35,520 nt of DNA from JBDSLU01 sp031407765. GTDB taxonomy: Bacteria > Acidobacteriota > Vicinamibacteria > Vicinamibacterales > Vicinamibacteraceae. A program made the position numbers and the translations under genes. Shown here in pieces: positions 23,481 to 31,473 of this stretch; the first letter of the stretch is position 1; each line of letters starts with the position of its first letter. A model generated the notes under the pieces. The model did no database searches. It saw nothing but the letters and a program-made list of their open reading frames with translations, and was not told the DNA's origin. The stretch lies in contig JANOIR010000520.1 of the NCBI GenBank assembly GCA_031407765.1, positions 1 through 35,520 of the forward strand. The letters are read 5' to 3'.

Positions 23481-26450
23481 ATGAGCGACGAGAAACGGGA
23501 CGACCGACGGCGGTCGGCCCCGGAGCGCCTCGACACGCTGTTGGGCGCGGTGCTCGAGCTTCCGCCGGACGAGCGCGATCGCTGGATTGACGAGAGCTCG
23601 ACCGGCAATGCCGCCCTGCGAGGGCAACTGCGCGAGATGCTTCGCAAGGCGGAGGCGGACGCCGCGCGTCGCTCATCGCCGGCGGAGACCGAATTTCTCC
23701 CGTTGTCGGGACCACGCCCGTCGAGCGGCGGACACGGCGGCAGCGGAGACAGCGGTCGCGGCACAGCCGCCGACGAACCCACCGCGACTCCCCTCGTCCT
23801 CGGTCAGCACGTCGGTCGCTATCACGTCCTCGATCTGCTCGGCGCGGGCGGCATGGGCCGGGTTTACCGTGCGCTCGATGCCACCCTGGGCCGTGAGGTG
23901 GCGATCAAGGGCCTGTCCGACGCGTTTCGCGGCGACTCGCGGAGCTTGCGTCGATTCGAGCGCGAGGCACGGGTCCTCGCCACACTGAGTCACCCGAACA
24001 TCGCGGCGATCTATGGCTTCGAGCGCCTGAACGGCTCGCCGTATCTCGTCCTCGAGCGAGTCGAGGGTGAAACGCTGGCGCATCGGTTGGCCCGCGGCCC
24101 ACTGCCGATCGACGAGGCGCTTGCCGTCGCCGTGCAGATCATCGCCGGCCTCGAAGAGGCGCACGCCAAGGGGGTGATTCACCGGGACCTCAAGCCGTCG
24201 AACGTCATGCTGACGCCGGCTCGTCAGGTGAAGCTCGTCGACTTTGGCCTGGCGAAGACGCCGACGGTCAAACCCGACGAAGACGAGCCGGTCGATCCGA
24301 TCACCGAGATCGGCGTGGTGGTCGGCACCGCTCGCTACATGAGCCCGGAGCAGGTGAAGGGCGAGGACATCGATACGCGCACGGATGTCTGGGCGTTCGG
24401 ATGCGTGCTCTTCGAGATGCTGACCGCCCGGCCGGCATTCGCCGGGCGCTCCGTCTCGGAAGTGGCCGCCGCCGTGCTCCGGGACGAACCGGACTGGAGC
24501 GCGCTGCCCGCCGACGTGCCGCGCGCGGTCACGCGGCTCATTCGCCGGTGCCTGCGCCGGGATCCGCGCACGCGCCTGCAGCACATCGGCGACGCCCGCA
24601 TCGAGCTCGTCGACCTGGAGCAGGATCCCGACCGAAGCACGGAGCGGGCGGCGCGTGCGACGAAGCATCGGCGCCTCCAGTGGTCGATCGTCGCCGCGCT
24701 CGCGATGACGGCCGCCGGCGCGCTGTTCCTCCTCTGGCCGAGGCAGCGTGACGCTGCGCCGCCGGTTCGACTGAGCCTCGAGCTTCCGTCGCCCGTGACC
24801 CTCGCGAGCGAGTTTTCGGCGCCGTTCGCCATCGCGCCCGCCGGATCACCGCTGGCCATCGAGGCAACCGAGGGCGGGACCCGGCGACTCTACGTGCGCG
24901 AGCTCCGCGATCCCGCGCTGCGTCGCCTCGCCGGCACCGAAGGAGCCCGGCAGCCGTTCTTCTCTGCTGACGGACAGTGGCTGGCGTTCTTCACGGAACG
25001 CCAGCTCGCGAAGGTGGCGGTCGGCGGCGGCCCTGTGCTCGAACTGGCGGACATCGGCGGCAATCCGCGCGGCGCGACGTGGACGGCCGACGGCACGATC
25101 GTCGTCGCGGCGACGCAGACCGCAGGGCTGATGCGCGTACCGGATCGCGGCGGGCGCCCGGTTGCGCTGACCACGCTCGACAAGGCTGGCGGCGAGTACT
25201 CGCATCGCTGGCCCGATGCGCTGCCCGGCACGCCGTGGGTCCTCTTCACCGTCGGTCTCGAGGATGCCACCTTCGATGAAGGCCGCATCGAGGCGGTGTC
25301 GCTCGACACGGGCGAGCGCCGCGTGGTGCTCACCGGCGCCGGATTCGCCCGGTACATGCCGGGCGGTCGCCTGCTCTTCGTCCGGGGTGGCCGGCTCTAC
25401 GCGGTGGAATTCGATCCCGGGCGTCTTGCGGTGCAGGGCACGCCCGAAGTGATCCTGGACGCGATCCGCTACGACTGGCGAAACGGCGGGAGTCACCTGG
25501 CCGTGTCGACCGGTGTGCTCCTGTACGGGCCAGGTGAGCCGGTCTCACACGAGTACTACCTCTCGTGGGTCGATCGTGAGGGACAGCTCCGGCGAGCCGT
25601 CGATACGCCGCGCCGGTTCCGGGATTCGAGGCGCAGTCCGGACGGCCAGCGCATCGCCGCCGCGGTGGGCAGCTCCACCGAGTCCGATCTCTGGTCGGTC
25701 GATGCGAACGCGACGCTGTCGCGGCTCTCGTTCGGCCTCTCGCCCTATAGGCCGACGTGGACGGCGGACGGCAGCGGCATCACGGTCGGCGCGCAGAAGG
25801 ATGGCAAATGGCGGCTGCTCACGATCCCCGCTGAGGGCACCGGCGAGCCGACCGTGCTGCTCGAAAGCCCGAATCGGTTGTATCCGAACGCGTGGACTCC
25901 GGATGGCCGCCATCTCCTGTTCCAGGAGAGCGGATCGACGACGGGCTGGGATATCCGCAGTCTGCAGGTGGACGAGGCTCGACGTCCGGTCGGTGCAGCG
26001 AAGGGATTCGCCTCGTCGCCGTTCCACGAAACGAATGCCGCGATCTCGCCCGACGGCCGCTGGGTGGCCTACGAATCCGACGAGCTCGACGGAGTGGTGC
26101 AGGTCTACGTCCGGTCGTGGCCTGACGGCGCGCACAAAGTGCGGGCCTCGACGGGGGGCGCGCGGTCGCCGGTCTGGGGCGCCAACGGCGAGCTGTATTA
26201 CTGGCAGACGGGAGAGAGCCTGCTGCGGGTGGTTCGCACTCGCGAGAACGGCCGGCAGCTCACGATCGGCACGCCGGAGCCGGTGTGGAAGAGCGACGTG
26301 GCATCCGCGATGCTGCGGCGTGTCGTGGTCACCCTCCCGAACGGGCGCTTCGACATCGATCCGTCGGGGGCGCGCTTCCTGGTGCTCGAGAAGGCGACCC
26401 CCGATTCAGGCCCGACCTTGAGGTCTCCGATCGTCGTCCTCGGCCACTAG
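23481..26450 (+). CDS. Transmembrane serine/threonine kinase with TolB-like beta-propeller
   Basis: A 989-residue receptor-like kinase of the type abundant in Acidobacteriota. A ~110-residue N-terminal region (LGAVLELPPDERDRWIDES, probably an anti-sigma-like helical segment) precedes the kinase (about 113-380). The kinase has LGAGGMGRVYRALD, K143 in VAIKGL, HRDLKPSNVML with D236, DFG (254-256) and GTARYMSPEQ, all intact. A single membrane helix follows (about 401-419), then an outside domain of WD40/TolB-like repeats recognisable by SADGQWLAFF, TWTADGTIVV, SPDGQRIAAAV and SPDGRWVAYES. Ligand and targets are unknown. The ATG at 23481 is the first sensible start, with GGGA about ten bases upstream. 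Its TAG shares CTAG with the convergent dodecin gene. Confidence 0.93.
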   Translation: MSDEKRDDRRRSAPERLDTLLGAVLELPPDERDRWIDESSTGNAALRGQLREMLRKAEADAARRSSPAETEFLPLSGPRPSSGGHGGSGDSGRGTAADEPTATPLVLGQHVGRYHVLDLLGAGGMGRVYRALDATLGREVAIKGLSDAFRGDSRSLRRFEREARVLATLSHPNIAAIYGFERLNGSPYLVLERVEGETLAHRLARGPLPIDEALAVAVQIIAGLEEAHAKGVIHRDLKPSNVMLTPARQVKLVDFGLAKTPTVKPDEDEPVDPITEIGVVVGTARYMSPEQVKGEDIDTRTDVWAFGCVLFEMLTARPAFAGRSVSEVAAAVLRDEPDWSALPADVPRAVTRLIRRCLRRDPRTRLQHIGDARIELVDLEQDPDRSTERAARATKHRRLQWSIVAALAMTAAGALFLLWPRQRDAAPPVRLSLELPSPVTLASEFSAPFAIAPAGSPLAIEATEGGTRRLYVRELRDPALRRLAGTEGARQPFFSADGQWLAFFTERQLAKVAVGGGPVLELADIGGNPRGATWTADGTIVVAATQTAGLMRVPDRGGRPVALTTLDKAGGEYSHRWPDALPGTPWVLFTVGLEDATFDEGRIEAVSLDTGERRVVLTGAGFARYMPGGRLLFVRGGRLYAVEFDPGRLAVQGTPEVILDAIRYDWRNGGSHLAVSTGVLLYGPGEPVSHEYYLSWVDREGQLRRAVDTPRRFRDSRRSPDGQRIAAAVGSSTESDLWSVDANATLSRLSFGLSPYRPTWTADGSGITVGAQKDGKWRLLTIPAEGTGEPTVLLESPNRLYPNAWTPDGRHLLFQESGSTTGWDIRSLQVDEARRPVGAAKGFASSPFHETNAAISPDGRWVAYESDELDGVVQVYVRSWPDGAHKVRASTGGARSPVWGANGELYYWQTGESLLRVVRTRENGRQLTIGTPEPVWKSDVASAMLRRVVVTLPNGRFDIDPSGARFLVLEKATPDSGPTLRSPIVVLGH

Positions 26451-26650
26451 TCGTCGAGGACGAAGGTCACCATCATGTTGACCTGATACTCGACGATGCG
26501 ACCCTGGTCGCAGCGGATGTGCTGCTCCTTGACCCATGCGCCGCGGATGTTGCGCAGCGTCTTGGCGGCGCGGCTCAGGCCTTGCTGGATCGCGTCCTCG
26601 AAGCTCTTCGCCGACGTCGCGCTGATCTCGGACACCTTGGCGACTGACAT
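26447..26650 (-). CDS. Dodecin (flavin-binding dodecamer)
   Basis: A 67-residue protein matching dodecin end to end: SVAKVSEISATSAKSFEDAI, QQGLSRAAKTLRNIRGAWV, KEQHIRCDQGRIVEYQVN and MMVTFVLDD. Dodecins form hollow dodecamers that bind flavins (FMN, riboflavin or lumichrome) between stacked Trp side chains, protecting or buffering them; W39 is the expected Trp. The ATG at 26648-26650 has AGGAGG about seven bases upstream, so the longer frame reaching 26716 is rejected. Convergent with the kinase gene: the two stop codons interlock in CTAG. Confidence 0.95.
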   Translation of the reverse strand: MSVAKVSEISATSAKSFEDAIQQGLSRAAKTLRNIRGAWVKEQHIRCDQGRIVEYQVNMMVTFVLDD

Positions 26651-26819
26651 GTTCTGCCTCCTCGTGGTCTCGCGGCGTCGACGCGATGGCGTGATGTCGC
26701 CACCGCGCGCAGCCATCGCGGCACCGTATCAGAGAGGGGCCGACTCCGCCTCAGCAGCGGACGCGGCGAACGCGGTGACGCGGTGACGCGCGACGATGGC
26801 TGGTCAGCACGACTCGCGC

Positions 26820-27096
26820 TCACCCGATGCGGATCATCGCTTCCTGAATCCGGCTGGCCCTGCAGGCCGGGCATCGGCCCGGTTTGGCGAGCCGGTCGGG
26901 ACTGAACTCGAAGCCGCAGGCCTTGCACCGGGCGACCAGGATCTCGATCCGGTCGCCGCGCGCGGCGGCCGAGCGGTAGCATGTGCTGCAGGTCGGCTTC
27001 GACATCGGCCCGCCGCAAGCCCAGCTCGCGTGCCAGCGACGACACGGAGCGGGGCTCGTTGGTCAGCAGCTCGTGGAGGTGACGCCGCAGGCTCAC
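26820..27096 (-). pseudogene. HTH/Zn-ribbon regulator (COG3357-like) broken by one frameshift
   Basis: Two frames on the minus strand together form a complete small regulator. From GTG at 27096, one frame gives LRRHLHELLTNEPRSVSSLA and RELGLRRADVEADLQHML, a winged HTH. The next frame continues RSAAARGDRIEILVARCKAC and GFEFSPDRLAKPGRCPACRA, a zinc ribbon with CxxC pairs. One extra base near 26972-26977 separates them; removing a C restores the usual HTH-Zn-ribbon order. I read it as a recent pseudogene or a sequencing error, since both halves look conserved. The second half also opens with its own ATG (27005) as a 61-residue frame containing three CxxC pairs, but has no ribosome site. 26651-26819 holds no gene that I can see. 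Confidence 0.75.
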
Positions 27097-27126
27097 CGCG
27101 TCATTGTCACCCGAGGCTGAGTCCCT

Positions 27127-27168
27127 GCTCGGAGCGTGCTCGGAGCAAGCTCGGAGCACGCTCCGAGC
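27127..27168. repeat. Four tandem 11-bp palindromic units
   Basis: GCTCGGAGC occurs at 27127, 27138 and 27149, then GCTCCGAGC at 27160, with two-base spacers GT, AA and AC: an exact 11-bp period. Each nine-base core is itself a palindrome around its middle base. The whole block is also a long inverted repeat (16 perfect pairs from 27126 to 27169, one mismatch, four more pairs, AA loop). It lies between doxX (3' side) and the HTH/Zn-ribbon gene (5' side). It could be a phased operator or a strong hairpin; no T tract is attached. Confidence 0.85.
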
Positions 27169-27189
27169 AACTGGCACTGGCAGCTCGCG

Positions 27190-27702
<513 letters not shown>

Positions 27703-27730
27703 CACTTCACCTCATCTAGTTGACCGATGC

Positions 27731-27748
27731 ACGATTCACACATGAACT
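27731..27748 (-). promoter_or_regulatory. MarR-type operator upstream of doxX
   Basis: On the minus strand AGTTCATGTGTGAATCGT matches AGTTCACGTATGAATCGT at the marR start (28204-28221) at 16 of 18 bases, in the same orientation. The core is the inverted repeat TTCA-N4-TGAA. One MarR protein probably binds both. No clear -35/-10 pair for doxX was resolved. Confidence 0.7.
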
Positions 27749-27780
27749 ACTGGGCGTCGAACGCCGGCGCGGTTGCTCCA

Positions 27781-28212
27781 TCAGCCGGCTGAGGGCTTCA
27801 CCTTGGCGAGCAGGGCGGCGAGCTGCTGCGATTCGCTCAGCGACAGGCCACCCAGCAGTTGCCGTTCGGCTTCCTGCTGAAGCTTCGTGCCTTCCTGGCA
27901 GGCGCGCCGCCCCGGCGCGGTGAGCACCGCGAGGCGCGTCCGGCGATCCCGCGGATCGGCTTGCCGCGCCACGAAGCCGTCGGCTTCGAGCCGATCGACG
28001 AGCTGCGTGATGTTCGACTTCACGCAGGACAGCCGCTCGGCCAGCTGGCTCAGCGGGAGCGACTCACCCGCCGCTGACAGCGCCTTCAGGGCGAGCAGCT
28101 TGGCCAGCGACAGCCCGATACCGGCCAGTCGCGACTCGACCTCCGCCTCCGCGGCGTACGCCGCGTGCAGCAGCGTGGCGAGATCGAGGGGGGCCGGTCC
28201 CGAACGATTCAT
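27781..28212 (-). CDS. MarR-family regulator, probably of doxX and itself
   Basis: A 143-residue winged-helix regulator: helices LATLLHAAYAAEAEVESRLA, HTH LPLSQLAERLSCVKSNITQL, wing VARQADPRDRRTRLAVLTAP, and a C-terminal dimerisation helix. C63 lies at the start of the recognition helix and C105 in the following helix; either might make DNA binding redox-sensitive, though this is inference. The ATG at 28210-28212 is fixed by the promoter: TTGCCA, 17 bases, TATAGT, six bases, ATG. Its operator overlaps its own first codons, so it should autorepress. The duplicate operator before doxX makes doxX the second target. A longer frame upstream begins with non-conserved residues. Confidence 0.92.
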   Translation of the reverse strand: MNRSGPAPLDLATLLHAAYAAEAEVESRLAGIGLSLAKLLALKALSAAGESLPLSQLAERLSCVKSNITQLVDRLEADGFVARQADPRDRRTRLAVLTAPGRRACQEGTKLQQEAERQLLGGLSLSESQQLAALLAKVKPSAG

Positions 28213-28247
28213 ACGTGAACTATACACCGATGAAGCGCACTTGGCAA
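28204..28247 (-). promoter_or_regulatory. Leaderless marR promoter with overlapping operator
   Basis: TTGCCA (28242-28247) and TATAGT (28219-28224), each matching the consensus at five of six positions, are 17 bases apart; the ATG follows six bases later, so the mRNA should start at or beside the ATG. The operator AGTTCACGTATGAATCGT (28204-28221) covers the end of the -10, the transcript start and the first three codons. This is the clearest promoter in the window. Confidence 0.8.
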
Positions 28248-28275
28248 CAGCCCCCGCGACCGGCACATTCGGACG

Positions 28276-29517
28276 TCACCGGCCGGGGCCGGCCAGGTAG
28301 CCGGCCAGGTGGCCCACCACGTCACGGGCGTCGTCCTCGATGCCATGGATGAACGTCGACTTGCGGCGGCGAAGCACCGGCAGGCCGAGCGCATAGAGAC
28401 CGGGGGCATCGACCACCCCGCCGTCGTGGCGCAGCTGGCCTTTTTCGTCCACGACCGGCGCGTGCAGCCAGCGGTAGTCGGGATGGAAGCCGGTGGCCCA
28501 GACGATCGAACGGATGTCGCCGCGGCGCAGGTCGATCTGCAGCCGCGAGGACGCCGGCACCCGCGTCGGCTCGAGGGGCTCGGGCTCGCCGACGTCCGCG
28601 CCACCGCCGGCACGCGCCCACGCCTCGAAGGTGTCGAGCAGGCGCTCCAGCTTCAGGTCGGCGAGCGCGAACATGTTGCGCAGCCCGCCCGAGAAGAGCG
28701 CGCGTCCATCACGGATCGCCGAGAGCCGGCCGACCAGCTCGACGCCCATCGCCATGAGCGCGTTGAGATCGAGCGTGGCGCGCTCGTCCGTCCCGACGAG
28801 CTGCGGCGACGGCAGCCGGCGCGCCCGCGTCAGGTCGTCGATCTGGTCGTAGCGCTGATCCCAGACGCCCGACGCCTCCATCCACCACAGCACGTCGCGG
28901 CCGCGATAGAGACGAGGCAGGCGGACGTGCTCGCCGATCGCGAGCGTCACCGGCCGGCCCGAGCGGTGGATCTCGGCGGCGAGCTGCACGCCCGTCGCCG
29001 ACGCGCCGACGACCAGGACGCCGCCCGCGGGCAGCCGATCGGGGTTGCGGTAGTCGAAGGGCGTGCGCTGCTCGATCGACGGCGGCACGCTCGCCTGGAG
29101 CGCCGGCACGCTCGCCACGTTGCAGGCGCCGCTCGCGATCACGACGCAGCGGCAGCTGATCTCGCCCTGGCTGGTGGTGACGATGTGGCCGTCACCGGCC
29201 GGCCGCAGCGAGGTGACTGCGGTCTGCGTGCGCACCGGCGCGCCCGAGACGGCGGCGAAGCGATCGATGAAGCCGACCACCTCCCCCATCGTCATGTAGC
29301 CGTCGGGATCCGGACCGTCGTAGCGATGGCCCGGCAGGCGGCTCTGCCAGTTCGGCGTCAGCAGCCGCAGGGACTCCCAGCGCTCGCGGCGCCAGGAGTT
29401 GGCGATCTCGCCGCGCTCGAGCACCACGTGGTCGATCGACCGCTCGGTGAGGACGCGGCTCGCGGCGAGGCCGGCGTGGCCGGCCCCGACCACGACGGTG
29501 CTGACGCGTTCGATCAA
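28276..29517 (-). CDS. FAD/NAD(P)-binding flavoprotein monooxygenase-like oxidoreductase
   Basis: A 413-residue two-dinucleotide-binding flavoprotein in the CzcO/FMO/YpdA neighbourhood. The FAD site is VVVGAGHAGLAASRVL (8-23). The NAD(P) site VLVVGASATGVQLAAEIHRS lies near residue 168, and the ATGFHPDYRWL motif near 354 is the C-terminal FAD contact. LTPNWQSRLPGHRYDGPDPD resembles segments of single-component flavoprotein monooxygenases. Substrate unknown; detoxification or thiol/sulfide oxidation are possibilities. It starts at TTG 29515-29517, immediately after the osmC TAG with no gap, so it is translated as the second gene of an osmC operon. Confidence 0.88.
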   Translation of the reverse strand: MIERVSTVVVGAGHAGLAASRVLTERSIDHVVLERGEIANSWRRERWESLRLLTPNWQSRLPGHRYDGPDPDGYMTMGEVVGFIDRFAAVSGAPVRTQTAVTSLRPAGDGHIVTTSQGEISCRCVVIASGACNVASVPALQASVPPSIEQRTPFDYRNPDRLPAGGVLVVGASATGVQLAAEIHRSGRPVTLAIGEHVRLPRLYRGRDVLWWMEASGVWDQRYDQIDDLTRARRLPSPQLVGTDERATLDLNALMAMGVELVGRLSAIRDGRALFSGGLRNMFALADLKLERLLDTFEAWARAGGGADVGEPEPLEPTRVPASSRLQIDLRRGDIRSIVWATGFHPDYRWLHAPVVDEKGQLRHDGGVVDAPGLYALGLPVLRRRKSTFIHGIEDDARDVVGHLAGYLAGPGR

Positions 29518-30072
29518 CTACAGCACTTCGACGGTGACGTTCACCGGGTTGGTGATGACGTCGTAGACCGCCGAGCGCTTCTGCGACTGCGCGACCAGCG
29601 CCTCGATGTCCTTCTTCGACGCGTCGGCGTCGATCTTGAAGGTCACCTTGATGTCGTCGTAGCCGTTGCGCACATCGCTGTCGATGCCGAGGATGCCGCG
29701 GATGTCCATCTTGCCTTCGAGCTTGGACTCGACCGAGCGCAGCTGGATGCCGCGGTTCTGGGCGACCGCGGCGACGCCGGCCGTCAGGCAGCTGGCGAGG
29801 CCGACCAGCACGTATTCGATCGGGGTGATGCCCTTGTCCTCGGACGCGAAGATCTCCGGGTGGTCGGCGGAGAAGGACGTCTCGGTCTTGTGCTGCTGCT
29901 CCTGGCCGAGGCCGAAGAAGCCCTGGACCTTGCTTTCGCTGTGCGTGCCGTTCTGCCACTTGCAGGACGCCCGCCATGTGAACTTCGCCGCTTCCGGCGC
30001 ACCCCTCAACACTTCGCGCGCATCGAGCAGCGCCTGGACATTGACCCCGTTGTTGACCGTCATCGTCGCCAT
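29518..30072 (-). CDS. OsmC/Ohr-family protein
   Basis: A 184-residue OsmC-fold protein; characterised relatives reduce organic hydroperoxides with cysteine thiols. C95 in VLVGLASCLTAGVAAVA is at the expected peroxidatic position. The later site, where Ohr/OsmC peroxidases have a second Cys, reads KRSAVYDVITNPV and has none, so this belongs to a one-Cys or non-peroxidase subgroup. SFSADHPEIFASEDKGITPI is the typical central strand. The ATG at 30070-30072 has AGGAG eight bases upstream. It heads a two-gene operon with the flavoprotein and diverges from metX. Its leader carries competing GC-rich hairpins. Confidence 0.92.
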   Translation of the reverse strand: MATMTVNNGVNVQALLDAREVLRGAPEAAKFTWRASCKWQNGTHSESKVQGFFGLGQEQQHKTETSFSADHPEIFASEDKGITPIEYVLVGLASCLTAGVAAVAQNRGIQLRSVESKLEGKMDIRGILGIDSDVRNGYDDIKVTFKIDADASKKDIEALVAQSQKRSAVYDVITNPVNVTVEVL

Positions 30073-30126
30073 TCTGAATTCTCCTGTTCGGCCGTGTGTT
30101 TCAGCAGCTCGGGGGCCCCGCTGACA

Positions 30127-30162
30127 CCCCGGGAATACCCCGGGGAAAAGCCCCGCATCATA
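30127..30162 (-). promoter_or_regulatory. osmC leader: -10-like site and overlapping hairpins
   Basis: On the minus strand TATGAT (30157-30162) is a good -10, though no -35 is evident. Downstream, GGGGCTTTTCCCC (30142-30154) and a 7-bp CCCCGGG/CCCGGGG stem (30127-30145) share the same C/G run, so only one can form at a time. They lie 55-80 bases before the osmC start codon. This could be an attenuator-like switch or simply a GC-rich stable leader. Confidence 0.3.
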
Positions 30163-30227
30163 CAACAGCGCCCTGGCCGCCGGCCGAACATCGGTGTCAC
30201 CTTGCCATTTCGGACGAACAGCAGCGG

Positions 30228-30233
30228 TATCAT
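30228..30233 (+). promoter_or_regulatory. -10-like TATCAT before metX
   Basis: TATCAT (four of six consensus matches) ends seven bases before the ATG at 30241 and overlaps the alternative ATG at 30232. TTGCCA at 30202-30207 is 20 bases upstream, longer than normal spacing, so the -35 is uncertain. If used, the message would be leaderless from the second ATG. Confidence 0.3.
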
Positions 30234-30240
30234 GCCGCCC

Positions 30241-31461
30241 ATGCCGTCGTCACCGCCGAAGGCTGCCGCCGGTTCGGTCGGCACGGTCGAGACGCAGTTC
30301 CTCGATCTGCCCGACCCGCTCCGCCTCGATTGCGGTCGCGAGCTGGCTGCCGTCCGAGTCGCCTACGAGACCTACGGCACGCTGTCCGCGGCGCGCGACA
30401 ACGTCATCCTCGTCTGCCACGCGCTCAGCGGCGACGCCCACGCCGCCGGCTTCGCCCGCCGGCCGCCGGCCGAGAGCACCCGCGACGGCTTCGGCGCCGA
30501 GGCGCGCGACGGCACCGCGGGCAAGGGCCTTGGCTGGTGGGACGGCATGATCGGCCCGGGCAAGGCGTTCGACACCGATCGCTACTTCGTCGTCTCGACC
30601 AACCTGCTCGGCGGCTGCCGCGGCACTACGGGTCCATCGTCGATCGACCCGGCGACCGGCCGACCCTACGGCGCCGACTTCCCGGTGATCACGGTGGCTG
30701 ACATGGTGCGCTGCGAGCGTGCCGTCCTCGACGCGCTCGGGATCGCGCGCCTCGCCGCGGTGGCCGGTGGATCGCTCGGCGGCATGCAGGCTTTCGAGTG
30801 GGCGGTGCGATATGCCGACCAGGTGGACGCCATCGTCGCCATCGCCAGCACCCACGCGCTGCAGCCGCAGGGCCTCGCCTGGAATGCGATTGCGCGCAGC
30901 GCCATCATGGCCGACCCGGCCTGGCAGGGCGGGCACTACTACGGCACCGGCCGCGCCCCAGATGCCGGCATGGGCGTGGCCCGCATGGTCGGTCACATCA
31001 CGTATCTGTCGGCATCGTCGCTCGGCGACAAGTTCGGCCGCCGGCTGCAGTTCGCCGACGACATCCGCTACACGCTGCGCGAGCCCGAGTTCGAGATCGA
31101 AAGCTATCTGCGCTACCAGGCCGATGCGTTCGTCAAGCGCTTCGACGCCAACACCTATCTGTATACGTCGCGCGCGCTGACCTACTTCGACCTGGCCCGC
31201 CAGTACGGTCGCGGCTCGCTCGCGCAGGCGCTGCGCGAGGTCAGCGCGCGCACGCTGCTGATCGCCTTCAGCTCCGACTGGTTGTATCCGCCGGCCGGCT
31301 CCGAGGAGGTGGCGGCGGCGCTGCGCGCGCACGGTCGCGACGTCGAGCTGCACGTCATCGACGCCCCGTATGGCCACGACTGTTTCCTCCTGGAAGAGGC
31401 GCGCCAGACGCCGATGATCCAGCGCTTCCTCGCCCGCCGGGCTGGCGTCCCGACCGCCTAG
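30241..31461 (+). CDS. metX: Homoserine O-acetyltransferase MetX
   Basis: A 406-residue alpha/beta hydrolase-fold acyltransferase that acetylates homoserine with acetyl-CoA to start methionine synthesis. Conserved text includes AYETYGTLSAARDNVILVCH, ALSGDAHAAG, GWWDGMIGPGKAFDTDRYFV and NLLGGCRGTTGPSSIDPATG. The catalytic triad is S178 in GGSLGGMQAFEW, D346 in SSDWLYPP and H379 in YGHDCFLLE (numbered from 30241). An ATG three codons earlier (30232) is also possible. A succinyl donor cannot be excluded from sequence alone, but the MetY partner strongly favours acetyl. metY follows after 12 bases, and AGGAG at its ribosome site overlaps the metX stop, so the genes are co-transcribed. The open frame extending upstream to 28309 is antisense noise. 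Confidence 0.96.
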   Translation: MPSSPPKAAAGSVGTVETQFLDLPDPLRLDCGRELAAVRVAYETYGTLSAARDNVILVCHALSGDAHAAGFARRPPAESTRDGFGAEARDGTAGKGLGWWDGMIGPGKAFDTDRYFVVSTNLLGGCRGTTGPSSIDPATGRPYGADFPVITVADMVRCERAVLDALGIARLAAVAGGSLGGMQAFEWAVRYADQVDAIVAIASTHALQPQGLAWNAIARSAIMADPAWQGGHYYGTGRAPDAGMGVARMVGHITYLSASSLGDKFGRRLQFADDIRYTLREPEFEIESYLRYQADAFVKRFDANTYLYTSRALTYFDLARQYGRGSLAQALREVSARTLLIAFSSDWLYPPAGSEEVAAALRAHGRDVELHVIDAPYGHDCFLLEEARQTPMIQRFLARRAGVPTA

Positions 31462-31473
31462 GAGATCTCTTCG

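Noticed and set aside
27127..27168. CRISPR-like interpretation of the tandem repeat
   Set aside because: Units are 9 bp with 2-bp spacers, far below CRISPR repeat and spacer size, and no cas genes are present.
28309..30240. Extension of metX upstream to a 1050-residue frame
   Set aside because: This stretch is antisense to the flavoprotein and osmC genes and is His/Arg-rich noise; MetX begins at 30232 or 30241.
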